A DNA stretch of 64,000 nt from Dethiosulfatibacter sp. (GCA_019084435.1 JAHRFV010000327.1:1-64000), one strand, 5' to 3'; positions 24,980-33,548 are shown, counted from the first letter of the stretch. Numbers and translations: made by a program. The notes: generated by a model not told the origin, from the letters alone.

Positions 24980-25819
24980 ATGGAATATAAACAACAACAA
25001 GTCATCATGAATAACATTGATAGACTTCTCGATAAGCAAGGCATAAAACGTAGCACGATTGAAGATGCGCTTAGCATCAGCAGAGGTTATCTATCGCGTT
25101 TAAAAAAATCAGAGGGCAAAGCCTACACTCTAAGCTATGATCTACTGAAAAAAATAGCAGATTATTTAAATGTCTCTATGGATTACCTGACACTTAACAC
25201 TTTCGACCATACAACAGATGAAAATTCCCTGATCGATTTTTTCGAATCACTGTATTCCATGTCTATTGAAGACAATCTGTTTTGGAATGTGATAGAACTG
25301 AATGAACTTAATAGAATAGAGGACGATCCTGATTATTGGGGGAGCCTCGGTCCTATTGCTAAAAAAATTGAGAGGGCAAACCCTGATGAGCTTGAACTTT
25401 TTCCCGATTACATTGCTAAAAGTGTAGAGGACTACATATATCAAGATATTACTCTTTGGAGTATACTTTGGGTCGGTTGGCAATCGCTGGGAAAGGGTCG
25501 AAAAATTGAAGAGGTTGTATACACCAAAGTTAATATTACTGGTGAAGTATTCCATACCTACCTTGAAAAAATTAACAGTACTTTGTATTTATATCGTGTC
25601 GAATACACCGATTCAGATGGGGTTAACAAATTATCTGACATTATTGAGGCATATCTCGTCGCCGATGATGAAAATCAATTCATCTGCAATTCGACCGATT
25701 GGGGTGAATATATCTCATCCAAACTAAGAGACCTATATCAGATTGCCAGAGACAAATGCTCCGATACCAGACTCGATGAAAATGCAAGAAAGCTTCTCAA
25801 ACAATTTAATGCCAATTAA
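24980..25819 (+). CDS. XRE-family regulator with large C-terminal domain (cargo cassette)
   Basis: The 279-residue protein starts at ATG 24980, 8 nt after GGAGG. Residues 8-70 are a helix-turn-helix of the Cro/CI type (RSTIEDALSISRGYLSRLKK, then LLKKIADYLNVSMDYL). Residues 80-279 are a mixed domain without peptidase or nuclease motifs that I recognise. It is the only sizeable + strand gene within the phage body, with its own promoter, operator-like repeats and (after the next gene) terminator. It could be the prophage-expressed regulator or part of a superinfection or toxin-antitoxin cassette. Confidence 0.82.
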   Translation: MEYKQQQVIMNNIDRLLDKQGIKRSTIEDALSISRGYLSRLKKSEGKAYTLSYDLLKKIADYLNVSMDYLTLNTFDHTTDENSLIDFFESLYSMSIEDNLFWNVIELNELNRIEDDPDYWGSLGPIAKKIERANPDELELFPDYIAKSVEDYIYQDITLWSILWVGWQSLGKGRKIEEVVYTKVNITGEVFHTYLEKINSTLYLYRVEYTDSDGVNKLSDIIEAYLVADDENQFICNSTDWGEYISSKLRDLYQIARDKCSDTRLDENARKLLKQFNAN

Positions 25820-25851
25820 ACCTACTATTACAAAAGAAAGGAGGCCATATC

Positions 25852-26037
25852 ATGAACAACAAAATTCATCCCTCGAAAGACCACCACAGTTCTTTCCAAC
25901 TTCTAGATATCAGTGCATATATAGAATCCTTTAATCTGGATCCTAAACAGACCAGCATTAGCCTGAAAATCATCAATGGAATGTCTTTTTCCTTTAATTG
26001 GTCGACTGGAAAGTTCAACTATTTGCGTCAAGCCTGA
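25852..26037 (+). CDS. Small protein of unknown function in the XRE cassette (61 aa)
   Basis: The ORF (MNNKIHPSKDHHSSFQLLDI...) has a strong AAAGGAGG site 7 nt before ATG and lies 32 bp after the XRE gene. A terminator follows. The sequence predicts beta strands (DPKQTSISLKIINGMSFSFN). Nothing recognisable is seen. Close coupling suggests it works with the XRE protein. Confidence 0.6.
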   Translation: MNNKIHPSKDHHSSFQLLDISAYIESFNLDPKQTSISLKIINGMSFSFNWSTGKFNYLRQA

Positions 26038-26048
26038 TATATTTTTGT

Positions 26049-26079
26049 ACTCCCTTATCATATGGTAAGGGAGTTTTTC
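26049..26079 (+). terminator. Terminator of the XRE cassette
   Basis: ACTCCCTTATC and GGTAAGGGAGT form a stem with a short ATAT loop, followed by TTTTTCT. It ends the + strand unit 12 bp after the 61-aa gene. Confidence 0.85.
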
Positions 26080-26165
26080 TGTGATGAGGCTATACCCCCG
26101 TTTGAATCTGCGTTTTTTAACACGACACCCCAGCCCGCTGTCCGAATTGAAAAGTTGTAGGGATT

Positions 26166-26525
26166 TTACCTCCCCCAGCGGTCACCACTCTCAGCAGTAA
26201 TCTTTGAGTGACATGACTTACAAAGGGCCATCAGGTTACTCGTTTCATTGCCGCCGCCTTTGGAGAGAGGCAGGATGTGGTGGACTTCTTCAGCAGCTAC
26301 AATTCGTCCGTTCTTATCGCACTCCTCGCAAAGAGGATGGGTCTTGATGTAGCGGTCCCTGATACGCTTCCAGGACCTGCCGTAGCGCTTGTTGGACGCA
26401 GGGTCTCGTTGGTACTGGTTGTAGCGTTTTGTCACCACCTTCTTATGCTCAGCGCAGTATTGCTCGCTGTCTGCAAGCCGACCGCAGCCTGGGTAAGCAC
26501 AAGGACGCTTAGGTTTGTATGGCAT
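26166..26525 (-). CDS. Phage HNH endonuclease
   Basis: The 119-residue protein has CAYPGCGRLA and YCAEH at the N-terminus (a zinc site), then an HNH core: EEVHHILPLSKGG, N in GNETSNLMALC, and KSCHSKITAE at the end. HNH proteins next to the terminase genes of HK97-type phages help the terminase cut DNA at the packaging site. It lies next to the XRE cassette that now separates it from the small terminase gene. Confidence 0.95.
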   Translation of the reverse strand: MPYKPKRPCAYPGCGRLADSEQYCAEHKKVVTKRYNQYQRDPASNKRYGRSWKRIRDRYIKTHPLCEECDKNGRIVAAEEVHHILPLSKGGGNETSNLMALCKSCHSKITAESGDRWGR

Positions 26526-26548
26526 GGGTTCACCTCCTTTTGGGCATA

Positions 26549-26583
26549 AGAAAAGCCCTCGTGGGGTGGTCCCAAGAAGGCTT
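26549..26583 (-). terminator. Terminator upstream of the HNH gene
   Basis: On the - strand, AAGCCTTCTTGGG, loop ACCA and CCCCACGAGGGCTT pair, followed by TTCTTATG. It lies after the 63-aa zinc protein's promoter region and before HNH. Confidence 0.65.
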
Positions 26584-26600
26584 GTTTACATTGTGGCTCA

Positions 26601-26651
26601 CTTTATATATAAGCACACATCGTAGGTATCATTCTATGTTATTTAGTATCC
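26601..26651 (-). promoter_or_regulatory. GATAC-box regulatory module, copy 1 (before HNH)
   Basis: On the - strand, GGATAC and GATACC are direct repeats with a 21-bp period around ATAGAAT, then a TATATA -10-like sequence about 20 nt downstream. A nearly identical module lies 260 bp away at 26861-26911. The two-turn spacing suggests an activator-bound late promoter. Confidence 0.45.
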
Positions 26652-26653
26652 AT

Positions 26654-26845
26654 CTAGTCAAAGATACCAGTTTTTAATAGGATTTCTTTGTGGGGCTTAC
26701 ATTCCTTGCAGACATAGTGTCTGTCCCGGAGATAGTTTAAGGATCTTACTTCATCACCACAGAAGCGGCAGTGGGGGAAGTAGTAGGTCATCCTTCCAGC
26801 TTTTGAGATTCTGATGTTGTCTTCTTTAGCTTCACGGTAGCTCAT
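26654..26845 (-). CDS. Small zinc-ribbon phage protein (63 aa)
   Basis: The protein has HCRFCGDEV and YVCKECKPH, two CxxC knuckles 24 residues apart, forming a zinc ribbon. A GGAGG site is 8 nt before ATG. GATAC-box modules flank it on both sides. Function unknown; small zinc ribbons near late regulators often contact RNA polymerase or DNA. Confidence 0.7.
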   Translation of the reverse strand: MSYREAKEDNIRISKAGRMTYYFPHCRFCGDEVRSLNYLRDRHYVCKECKPHKEILLKTGIFD

Positions 26846-26860
26846 TTTTATAAACCTCCA

Positions 26861-26911
26861 TTTTACATATAATCACATGCGGTGGGTATCATTCTATGGT
26901 TTTAGGTATCC
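26861..26911 (-). promoter_or_regulatory. GATAC-box regulatory module, copy 2 (before the 63-aa gene)
   Basis: On the - strand, GGATAC...ATAGAAT...GATACCC then a TTATATGTAAAATGG stretch. It overlaps the 3' end of the ArpU-like gene and ends shortly before the zinc-ribbon gene's ribosome site. It aligns with copy 1 over about 50 bp. Confidence 0.45.
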
Positions 26912-27330
26912 TGATTTAAAATCTTGCTGCAAACTTCCAAGGCGGCGTTATGCATTTTGTAGAGATGGTGGATGGTGTAACACATATCCACTGCGATCTT
27001 TTCCCAGGTTAGAAAACAAAGGTAGCGTTTCTCAAGAAGCGTCTGGTACTCAGAGTTTTCTATGGACTTGATGATGGTCATGATTTCACGTTTCGAATCT
27101 ACAAGACTAATGATGTCCTGATTGATTTCTTCCTGCAGGTCGATGATTCTGGCAATCACATCAGCCATTGTTGATGTTGAGCGGTTCGGATTTCTTGGCA
27201 TTGCACTCAAAGTGGTCGTGGCTCTTGTGGCCAGTGCATTTAAAGATTCCAATTGTTCAAACTTACTACGGATTCGATGGTCAATGCGATAAGCTTTTGA
27301 GAAGTACTCTCTTGCGTTTTGTTTATTCAT
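26902..27330 (-). CDS. ArpU/DUF1492-like late transcription regulator
   Basis: The 142-residue helical protein ends in a sigma-4-like helix-turn-helix (LEKRYLCFLTWEKIAVDMCY, TIHHLYKMHNAALEVCSKIL), as in DUF1492/ArpU-type regulators that turn on phage late genes. Such genes sit just before the terminase region, as here. The GATAC-box modules directly downstream are plausible targets. Length is typical for the family. Confidence 0.85.
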   Translation of the reverse strand: MNKQNAREYFSKAYRIDHRIRSKFEQLESLNALATRATTTLSAMPRNPNRSTSTMADVIARIIDLQEEINQDIISLVDSKREIMTIIKSIENSEYQTLLEKRYLCFLTWEKIAVDMCYTIHHLYKMHNAALEVCSKILNQDT

Positions 27331-27389
27331 ATCAGCCCTCCGAATATTTTAGATTTCACTCGGATTGGCGAGGATTGTCATAGGTTGTC

Positions 27390-28759
27390 TTAGATTTTCA
27401 GATCTGCCTTTACGGCATTGATGAGTGCAGCTTGGGTGCTGTTCTTTTCTCTTAGTGCTTTAAGAATACGTCCATCGATGGTGTCTTTGGTAATGATGTG
27501 TTGAACAACAACGGTATTTTCTGTTTGCCCTTGTCTCCATAGACGGGCATTGGTTTGCTGGTAAAGTTCCAAGCTCCAGGTCAGACCAAACCAAATGAGA
27601 GTGGAGCCGCCTTCTTGAAGATTCAGGCCATGTCCTGCAGAAGCGGGGTGTATTAAAGCTACTGGTAATTCACCGTTGTTCCAGCTCCTTATGCTTTCAG
27701 AAGAATCAAGGCGAGAGAACTTTATTTTATTGTGCTGCAGCCTTTCTGTGATGCGCTCAAGGTCATGCCTAAACCAATAGGCAACCAGAACGGGTTTACC
27801 ATTAGCGGCTTCAATGAGATCTTCTAGTGCATCAAGCTTTCTGTCATGGATCCGCATAATCTCTTGGGTATCGGAGTAGACAGCTCCATTGGCCATTTGA
27901 GACAGTTTACCTGAAAGAGAAGCAGCATTGGCTGCGGTGATATCTCCACCGGGAAGCTGAAGGACCAGGTCACGCTTTAATTCTTCATAGCGTTTAAGTT
28001 CTGGTTCTGAGAGCTTTACTGGATACTCTGAACTAATGAGTTCTGGCATCTTCAAATGGTCAGTGGATTTCATGGATATGGTAATGTCTGAAATCTGTCG
28101 GTAGATGGCATCCTCTGCAAAGGGTAGAGGCTTGTAACTAAAGATGATCTGGCCATTACGCTTATCTGGAATAAAGTAGTCGTCTCGATACTTGCTTATG
28201 AATCTTCCAAGGCGTTTACCCATATCCAGAAGCCTAAACTCAGCCCATAAATCCATGAGTCCGTTTCCTGTCGGAGTACCGGTTAAACCCACCATTCGCT
28301 TAATGCGTGGACGAACTTTCATCAAGGCTTTAAACCTCTTAGCCTTATGGTTCTTAAATGATGAAAGCTCATCGATAATTACCATGTCATAGTTAAAAGG
28401 GATACCGCTGTCTTCCACAAGCCACTGGACATTTTCTCTGTTGATGATGTAGATATCAGCTTTTTTCAAAAGTGCAGCTTTTCTTTCTGATTCAGTACCA
28501 ACAGCCACGGACCAGATGAGATGATCTAGGTGTGACCATTTCTCTAATTCTTGGGGCCACGTATCTCTTGCAACACGAAGAGGGGCAACCACCAAAACTT
28601 TATGAACCTTAAAGCTGTCAAAGAGTAAGTTGCTTATGGAGGTGAGGGTTAATACAGTTTTTCCTAACCCAAGCCCATATCAAGAAATATTGCAGCAATG
28701 GGGTTTTTTTCGATGTAGGCACTTGCGTATTGCTGATAATCATGTGGTATGAACTTCAT
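27390..28759 (-). pseudogene. Phage SNF2-type helicase, frameshifted in the Walker A region
   Basis: The N-terminal piece starts at ATG 28759 (GGAGG site, 4-bp overlap with the VRR-NUC gene) and encodes FIPHDYQQYASAYIEKNP and IFLDMGLG before TAG 28664-28666. The next frame then gives GKTVLTLTSISNLLFDSFKV and VLVVAPLRVARDTWP, running to 27390. Family proteins have MGLGKT uninterrupted, so a small indel (one base lost or five gained, near TTGGGTTAGG) has broken the gene at the ATP-binding loop. The rest (DELSSFKNH, LTGTPTGNG, QTNARLWRQGQ) is a complete SF2 helicase. It would be non-functional unless the indel is a sequencing error. Confidence 0.85.
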
Positions 28760-29043
28760 TTGGCATCACCTCCCATGTCGGATAATATTGTCTCTATTCC
28801 TGCTACGCTATCAAGTACATAAACCTTGAATCCAAGATCACGAAGGAGCTTATGTCTTGCCAGTTGTAAGGGTCGAGGTTTCTTCCCAGGTGCTTTGACT
28901 TCAACAAAGGCGATTCTTCCCATGGGGAGGAGCACCATACGGTCCGGCATACCATCAAAACCCGGACTGACAAACTTTGGTGCAATGCCTCCCAGCACTT
29001 TCACTGCTTTTACCAGTTTTTGTTCGATGATTTTTTCAGTCAC
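28756..29043 (-). CDS. VRR-NUC domain nuclease
   Basis: The start is GTG 29043, 7 nt after GGAGG; the longer frame has no ribosome site. The 95-residue protein matches the stand-alone VRR-NUC family: VTEKIIEQKLVKAV, PGFDGMPDRMVLLPMGRIAFVEVKAPGKKP (active site D, D/E, K around residues 40-60) and QLARHKLLRDLGF. These PD-(D/E)XK nucleases act in phage recombination or junction resolution. It is coupled to the SNF2 gene, the usual pair in these phages. Confidence 0.93.
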   Translation of the reverse strand: MTEKIIEQKLVKAVKVLGGIAPKFVSPGFDGMPDRMVLLPMGRIAFVEVKAPGKKPRPLQLARHKLLRDLGFKVYVLDSVAGIETILSDMGGDAK

Positions 29044-29194
29044 TTTTTTACCTCCCATCTGACACAAGAAACACAAATTCACAAGCGTTTCCCTATATTT
29101 ACTAACGCGCGTGTACGTGCACAGGTATCTACTATCTACTTTTAAGAAAAAGCATTTTGAATATAAGGGAAAAACTTGTGTCGTGTCGTGTTCT

Positions 29195-31543
29195 TTATCC
29201 GCAATATTGATAAAGTCGCTGCCTACCATATATGGGCAAACGCCTGATACTGCTGGTTCGTTCCCAACCGGGAATCTGAGCCATGAGTGCTGCGATCTGA
29301 TAACTATCCGTGGTCTTTAATTCAGAGAGGTTGCGATTGAAGCATTCACACCATATTTCAGCATTGCTTACAGAGGTTCGAGCAACAGTACCTGCATGCA
29401 CTGGCCTGCCAAATTCGGTCCCACTTAGGTAATTTCTGCGGGCAAACAAGTCCATACTATCCCAGTCATCTGGAAGTAAGGTATTCAGGTATTCTTCCAC
29501 CATACCAACACGCTCATCAGCCTCCATGGCACCCTTCTGGGCCTTTTCAGCTTCTTCTAAAATGTCACCCTCCAGATATAGCTTTTCGCCTGAGTTCCAT
29601 ATTTGTTTTGCTTCTGCCCAGAACTGCTGCCTGTATTCTTCAGTGAAATCCCATGTCTTTTTCTGCTTTTTCTGATGTACCTTGATGATCCAAAATCGGC
29701 GGTTTCCTGTGATGTCGCGTAAGTATCCACGCTCTCCATTTACTGTTGCAATGACGATGCATTGTCTAGGATGGCTTTCCACAACTCTTCCGTAGGAGGG
29801 TCTATATTTATCATCTGATGTTGAGAGGAATGCTTTCACTTTTTCAATGTCGGCTTTTTTCATACCGGCAAGCTCTCCGATTTCAACCACCCAAAATCCC
29901 TGAAGTTTTTCAGCACCTGACTTGTCGTCCATATCGGTAAGGGATAGAGTTTCAGAATAAAAATCTGCTGTTACCAGGTCTTTCAAAATTGTGCTTTTGC
30001 CAATACCCTGATCGCCATCAAGCACAGGAACGCAGTCAAACTTAATTCCTGGAACATATATCCGCGCAACTGCCGCTGCAAAGGTCTTTCTAGTCACTGT
30101 GCGTATATACTCAGTGTCATCAGCCTGAAGATATTTGATGAAAACATCTTCCACACGTTTTACTCCATCCCACGCAGGAAGGGAATCAAGATAATCCCTT
30201 ATAGGGTGGAATCTCCGATCATCAGCAACCTTGGTAAAGGCAACATCGTGGTTTCTGCTTGAGAACGGAAGGTAGCGAATATCCATAATGGACTTAAGCT
30301 GGGCTGTGTCGGCGTCTCTCCAAAACACGTTACCTTCTGGTCTTTCCCACGGAAGTGGTCCAGTGACCTGGATACGGTTTGACAGCTCGTTGAATGCAAA
30401 GTTCTTAAAATCGGGATCATGATTCAGGATAAGGTTTAAGTTGTATACGCTGTTTTCGAGTACTTGACTTCGGGGCTGATACTTTAGTTTTTCTTTCCAG
30501 TCGTCACCAAGATCTGTGAAATCCACTTCAGCTTCTGCAAGTTTTTCATTGGTAGCAAAGACTTTCACCTCATCGATCTTCATTACGAAATCACACATAC
30601 TCTTAAAGGACTTCTTAACATCGTCATCTCCAAACTTATGGATACGGACGATGTCAAAGGCGTTACATAATTTAAGGTAGGCCGGGTCCTTGGCATGATG
30701 GCTGTATACGAACTTGCCACCTTCTTTGATTTCAACACCCGCCATGCTGCTTGATTCTATAAAATGGTAGCGTTCTTCATTATCTGTTGGCTCGTACACA
30801 TCTGATAAAAACACATCGATCGCTTTTGTGACGGGGAAGTAGACCCTATTGAAAAGCCCGACAACACCCTCCTTTCCAAGAGGATCCTGCACCTTCTGCT
30901 GCGATACAGTATTTGCCTTGCTCTCCCTGGATGAAGTTGGAAGTCTTGTAGGATCAGTCCATTCAGGATGAGCCGTCAAAATATCATCTGGATTAAGCCA
31001 GTCCTTGTCCACTTCCTTATAGATGAAGTTTCCGTTGGATGGCGTACTGGGCCAGTACATCAGCTGGTTTGGCAGATAGGAGCATTCATCGAAATAATCG
31101 ATACCTAGCATCTGAGCAAGGTATCTTGATACTGCTACAAACTCTTCTGGTGTCACATCTCTTGCTAGAGGATAGATAATGCGCACTCTCGGATTTTCTT
31201 CAGTACTGCTATGGGTGGAATAAAGAACAGAGGTGTACTGAGCATACGCTTCATAGTTTTCAAGAAACTCTTTATCAATTCTGTCACCATCTAAGGCAAT
31301 CATTGAGCGGAGCTCCACTGTATCGATTTTTCTGCGACCGCCTTTTAATACCCCTGCAACAAAACCACCATGATCTTTTGCATCATCTTTTTGAGCCTTG
31401 CTGAATTTAGCATATTCTTCAGCTGATTCTGTTGTACGGATGGGAGTCTTCAATCTATCTTTTAACTCATCAAATGTGATTTCTTTATTGACCCACTTCT
31501 TTGCCTGGCGGCTGTTCCCGTAGGCGATAGCTAGTTTTCTCAC
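29195..31543 (-). CDS. VapE-type phage primase/helicase
   Basis: The 782-residue protein starts at GTG 31543 (GGGAGG 7 nt upstream, 1 bp after the previous stop). The N-terminal about 250 residues are primase-like (ALDGDRIDKEF, RVRIIYPLARD, QLMYWPSTP). The C-terminal part is the virulence-associated E family SF3/P-loop domain with Walker A LDGDQGIGKSTILKDL near residue 490, Walker B VVEIGELAG and the ITGNRRFWIIKV sensor region. It drives phage DNA replication, unwinding and priming. It lies in the middle of the replication operon. Confidence 0.93.
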   Translation of the reverse strand: MRKLAIAYGNSRQAKKWVNKEITFDELKDRLKTPIRTTESAEEYAKFSKAQKDDAKDHGGFVAGVLKGGRRKIDTVELRSMIALDGDRIDKEFLENYEAYAQYTSVLYSTHSSTEENPRVRIIYPLARDVTPEEFVAVSRYLAQMLGIDYFDECSYLPNQLMYWPSTPSNGNFIYKEVDKDWLNPDDILTAHPEWTDPTRLPTSSRESKANTVSQQKVQDPLGKEGVVGLFNRVYFPVTKAIDVFLSDVYEPTDNEERYHFIESSSMAGVEIKEGGKFVYSHHAKDPAYLKLCNAFDIVRIHKFGDDDVKKSFKSMCDFVMKIDEVKVFATNEKLAEAEVDFTDLGDDWKEKLKYQPRSQVLENSVYNLNLILNHDPDFKNFAFNELSNRIQVTGPLPWERPEGNVFWRDADTAQLKSIMDIRYLPFSSRNHDVAFTKVADDRRFHPIRDYLDSLPAWDGVKRVEDVFIKYLQADDTEYIRTVTRKTFAAAVARIYVPGIKFDCVPVLDGDQGIGKSTILKDLVTADFYSETLSLTDMDDKSGAEKLQGFWVVEIGELAGMKKADIEKVKAFLSTSDDKYRPSYGRVVESHPRQCIVIATVNGERGYLRDITGNRRFWIIKVHQKKQKKTWDFTEEYRQQFWAEAKQIWNSGEKLYLEGDILEEAEKAQKGAMEADERVGMVEEYLNTLLPDDWDSMDLFARRNYLSGTEFGRPVHAGTVARTSVSNAEIWCECFNRNLSELKTTDSYQIAALMAQIPGWERTSSIRRLPIYGRQRLYQYCG

Positions 31544-31544
31544 T

Positions 31545-32153
31545 TTAATAACCTCCCTTCGTACGAGGTCTTTCTCCATGTTCAAATCTGGCCTGTCTTG
31601 CGGCACGATAGGCTTTTTCTGTTGCTCTAGAATCCATATCACAAAGATAGTTGCTGTCATCACCGAAGAGTTCAAATTTTCCTTTATGGTTTATCCCGGG
31701 ATATGCAGCAAAGTAATCCCCATCGATAGTTTCGAAGTTGTACTTATTGGGCCAATTGCCGTTGTCATTGTAAGCTTCATTTTCTATGGACCATAGGATG
31801 TCATCAATATCTGCACCACTAGGAATATTCCCAACCACAAGGATGGCTGTCTGGGACTTCCCGTAAGTATCAGGGTCATCTTTTCCCAGTTCATAAAAAC
31901 GGTTGATTTTATCTGCATCAGCATCGGTCATCTGACCCTTGACCTCAACGTAAAGATCGCCACCAGATCTGCCGTCTACGCCGTGAAGAAGGAAGTCTGG
32001 AAGATAGGTCAACCCATTTCCAAGGTTATATCCTTCAGGTTCATACTCGTAATCAATACCACAAAAATCGAAGAACACTGCCCAGCGGGCCTCAAGCCTT
32101 GACCTGAAGAGGTAGCCTTTGTATTCAGTTTGTATTGCTTTTATCTTTTTCAT
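31545..32153 (-). CDS. Predicted PD-(D/E)XK-fold phage protein
   Basis: The 202-residue protein begins KAIQTEYKGYLFRSRLEARW and AVFFDFCGIDYEYEPEGY. It then has LPDFLL, a gap of 15 residues and LYVEVKGQM, the PD...(E)xK arrangement of restriction-like nucleases. This family is common in phages and plasmids beside VapE-type primases. Cleavage of DNA ends or repair is a fair guess; no specific substrate is known to me. Confidence 0.72.
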   Translation of the reverse strand: MKKIKAIQTEYKGYLFRSRLEARWAVFFDFCGIDYEYEPEGYNLGNGLTYLPDFLLHGVDGRSGGDLYVEVKGQMTDADADKINRFYELGKDDPDTYGKSQTAILVVGNIPSGADIDDILWSIENEAYNDNGNWPNKYNFETIDGDYFAAYPGINHKGKFELFGDDSNYLCDMDSRATEKAYRAARQARFEHGERPRTKGGY

Positions 32154-32157
32154 AAAT

Positions 32158-32580
32158 CTAAATGACCTCCTTACACTGAGATGAAAAGTAGCGAATTGGG
32201 TAGTTCTTACGTTTTGCCCAGTTGATCTCTGCTCTCATGCCGGAGGAAATATGACTGCCAAACACCCAAACCTCGGAGCACTTTGACATCAGTACATTTC
32301 CAAAGAACAAACCTAGTTCTCGTTCATCAGGATCACTGTCATCAAGAAACTGAGTGAAAAGTAGATGCGGAGCGATGGGGATACATCCCATCACAACCGC
32401 GAATCTGCTATAGCGTCTGGCAGAATCCGTGTTTCTATCAATATCACCAGAATAGGGTGAGCAGATATACACAAGAGGCCGGAAGGCTCTGGCAGCCTTT
32501 TCTCTTTGTTCGATTTTAGTTAAAGCACCATAAGCAGTGGGGTCGTAGTAACCTTCAGCGTTGAATTTATCAATTCCCAT
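32158..32580 (-). CDS. DUF4406/deoxyribosyltransferase-like protein
   Basis: The 140-residue protein has LVYICSPYSGDIDRNTDSAR at about 36-55, the SP(Y/F) and nucleotide-handling layout of DUF4406/nucleoside 2-deoxyribosyltransferase-like proteins. KCSEVWVFGSHISSGMRAEI near 100-120 supplies the G-x-S-x-G-x-x-x-E pattern. It may process nucleotides during phage DNA synthesis. The family has not been characterised in phages, as far as I know. Confidence 0.72.
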   Translation of the reverse strand: MGIDKFNAEGYYDPTAYGALTKIEQREKAARAFRPLVYICSPYSGDIDRNTDSARRYSRFAVVMGCIPIAPHLLFTQFLDDSDPDERELGLFFGNVLMSKCSEVWVFGSHISSGMRAEINWAKRKNYPIRYFSSQCKEVI

Positions 32581-32595
32581 TAGTGGAACCTCCCT

Positions 32596-33264
32596 TTATG
32601 CTGGCCTATCGGAAATCTTCATCTTGTACCATTCCAGGTATCGCTTGCGCTGTTCATAGTCTGGAACAGAGAGAAGTAGTCCGATATCAACTTTTTGAAG
32701 TGTCTCGAGCATTTTAACTTGGTCATCGGTTAGGTATGGACGGATGCTAGTGTCTTTTTCAAGACCATATTTTTGTCTGATTTGCTTGGCAGACATCCCT
32801 GTTACAATGCGGTTTATCATGTCGCATTCATTGCTGAAGTGATAAGGTTTGGGTTTTTCGTGAAGTAGCTTTATGTTTTCGGTCAGTAGAGGGAAATCCT
32901 TACGAGCTGTAACCAAAGTTGTGATGAACTCTTCCATTGCGTTGAAGCGTTTGATGTAAATCTCTTTGAATCGCATTGCCTTTTGACCTGTGTATCCCAT
33001 AACAAGCATTGTAAAACCATCGCGAGTCATCATATAACAAGGTAGCTTTCTTCCTGTACTATCCTTGTAATAGGAGAGCTCATAATTGGATTCAATGAAA
33101 TCTTTACTCAATCCAGAATTGGAGTCAGTGATTTTGGATATATCACGAAGTACATGGAAGTGTTCTTTTTCAAAGTGGTTTGCTACAAATAAACTATCTG
33201 CCCAAGCAATATCCCGAGCATCAGCAAATATACCGTATTTGTCTTTTGGAATTAATTCTTTCAT
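32596..33264 (-). CDS. Rha-family phage regulatory protein
   Basis: The start is ATG 33264 (GGAGG 7 nt upstream). Residues 1-100 match the Rha domain: DSLFVANHFEKEHFHVLRDI, then LPCYMMTRDGFTMLVMGYTG and KAMRFKEIYIKRFNAME. The C-terminal region (CDMINRIVTGMSAKQIRQKYG) resembles a small ORF6C/KilA-type helix region. Rha proteins interfere with growth of related phages when integration host factor is absent, in the lambdoid case; function in Firmicutes is not known. Confidence 0.88.
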   Translation of the reverse strand: MKELIPKDKYGIFADARDIAWADSLFVANHFEKEHFHVLRDISKITDSNSGLSKDFIESNYELSYYKDSTGRKLPCYMMTRDGFTMLVMGYTGQKAMRFKEIYIKRFNAMEEFITTLVTARKDFPLLTENIKLLHEKPKPYHFSNECDMINRIVTGMSAKQIRQKYGLEKDTSIRPYLTDDQVKMLETLQKVDIGLLLSVPDYEQRKRYLEWYKMKISDRPA

Positions 33265-33467
33265 TAAAATTCCTCCAATCTGGACTTGCTGCACTCAGGA
33301 CAGAAAAGAGCAGTTCCATAAAGGTCGCTTTCTCCATCACTAAATAACTCCGAGATATCCACACAGATTTCAACACCGCAATCTGGGCAGGTGGTAAAGA
33401 CATTGTCATCGTGGATCTCCACCCTGATTTCCAATGAGTCGTTGATCGTTTGCTTTACATAGAACAT
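33264..33467 (-). CDS. Small zinc-ribbon phage protein (67 aa)
   Basis: The protein starts at ATG 33467 (GGAGG upstream) and has TTCPDCGVEICVDI and ALFCPECSKS, two CxxC knuckles. Its stop touches the Rha start. It is preceded by the hairpin motif copy B. Function unknown. Confidence 0.68.
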   Translation of the reverse strand: MFYVKQTINDSLEIRVEIHDDNVFTTCPDCGVEICVDISELFSDGESDLYGTALFCPECSKSRLEEF

Positions 33468-33504
33468 ATTTATTACCTCCATTTCTTGAAGGCTTAAGTG
33501 CCTT

Positions 33505-33540
33505 CTAATACTCACAGGACAGAAAACTCTCCTGTGAGTA
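33505..33540 (-). repeat. Phage hairpin motif, copy B (variant)
   Basis: A perfect 11-bp inverted repeat TACTCACAGGA (33509-33519) and TCCTGTGAGTA (33530-33540) encloses 10 nt. On the - strand it contains the same TTCTGTCCTGTGA core and the same leading TTACTCA as copies A, C and D, but the core itself is one arm of the stem. It lies just after the polymerase stop and about 35 nt before the 67-aa gene. Confidence 0.6.
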
Positions 33541-33548
33541 ATAAAGGA

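Noticed and set aside
28660..28672. Programmed frameshift in the SNF2 gene
   Set aside because: The sequence TTGGGTTAGG is not a slippery heptamer in the needed phase, and SNF2 phage helicases are not known to use frameshifting; a mutation or sequencing error is simpler.
33264..33515. Longer start for the 67-aa zinc-ribbon gene (33515)
   Set aside because: The extension would run into the hairpin motif, and the ATG at 33467 has the only good ribosome site.
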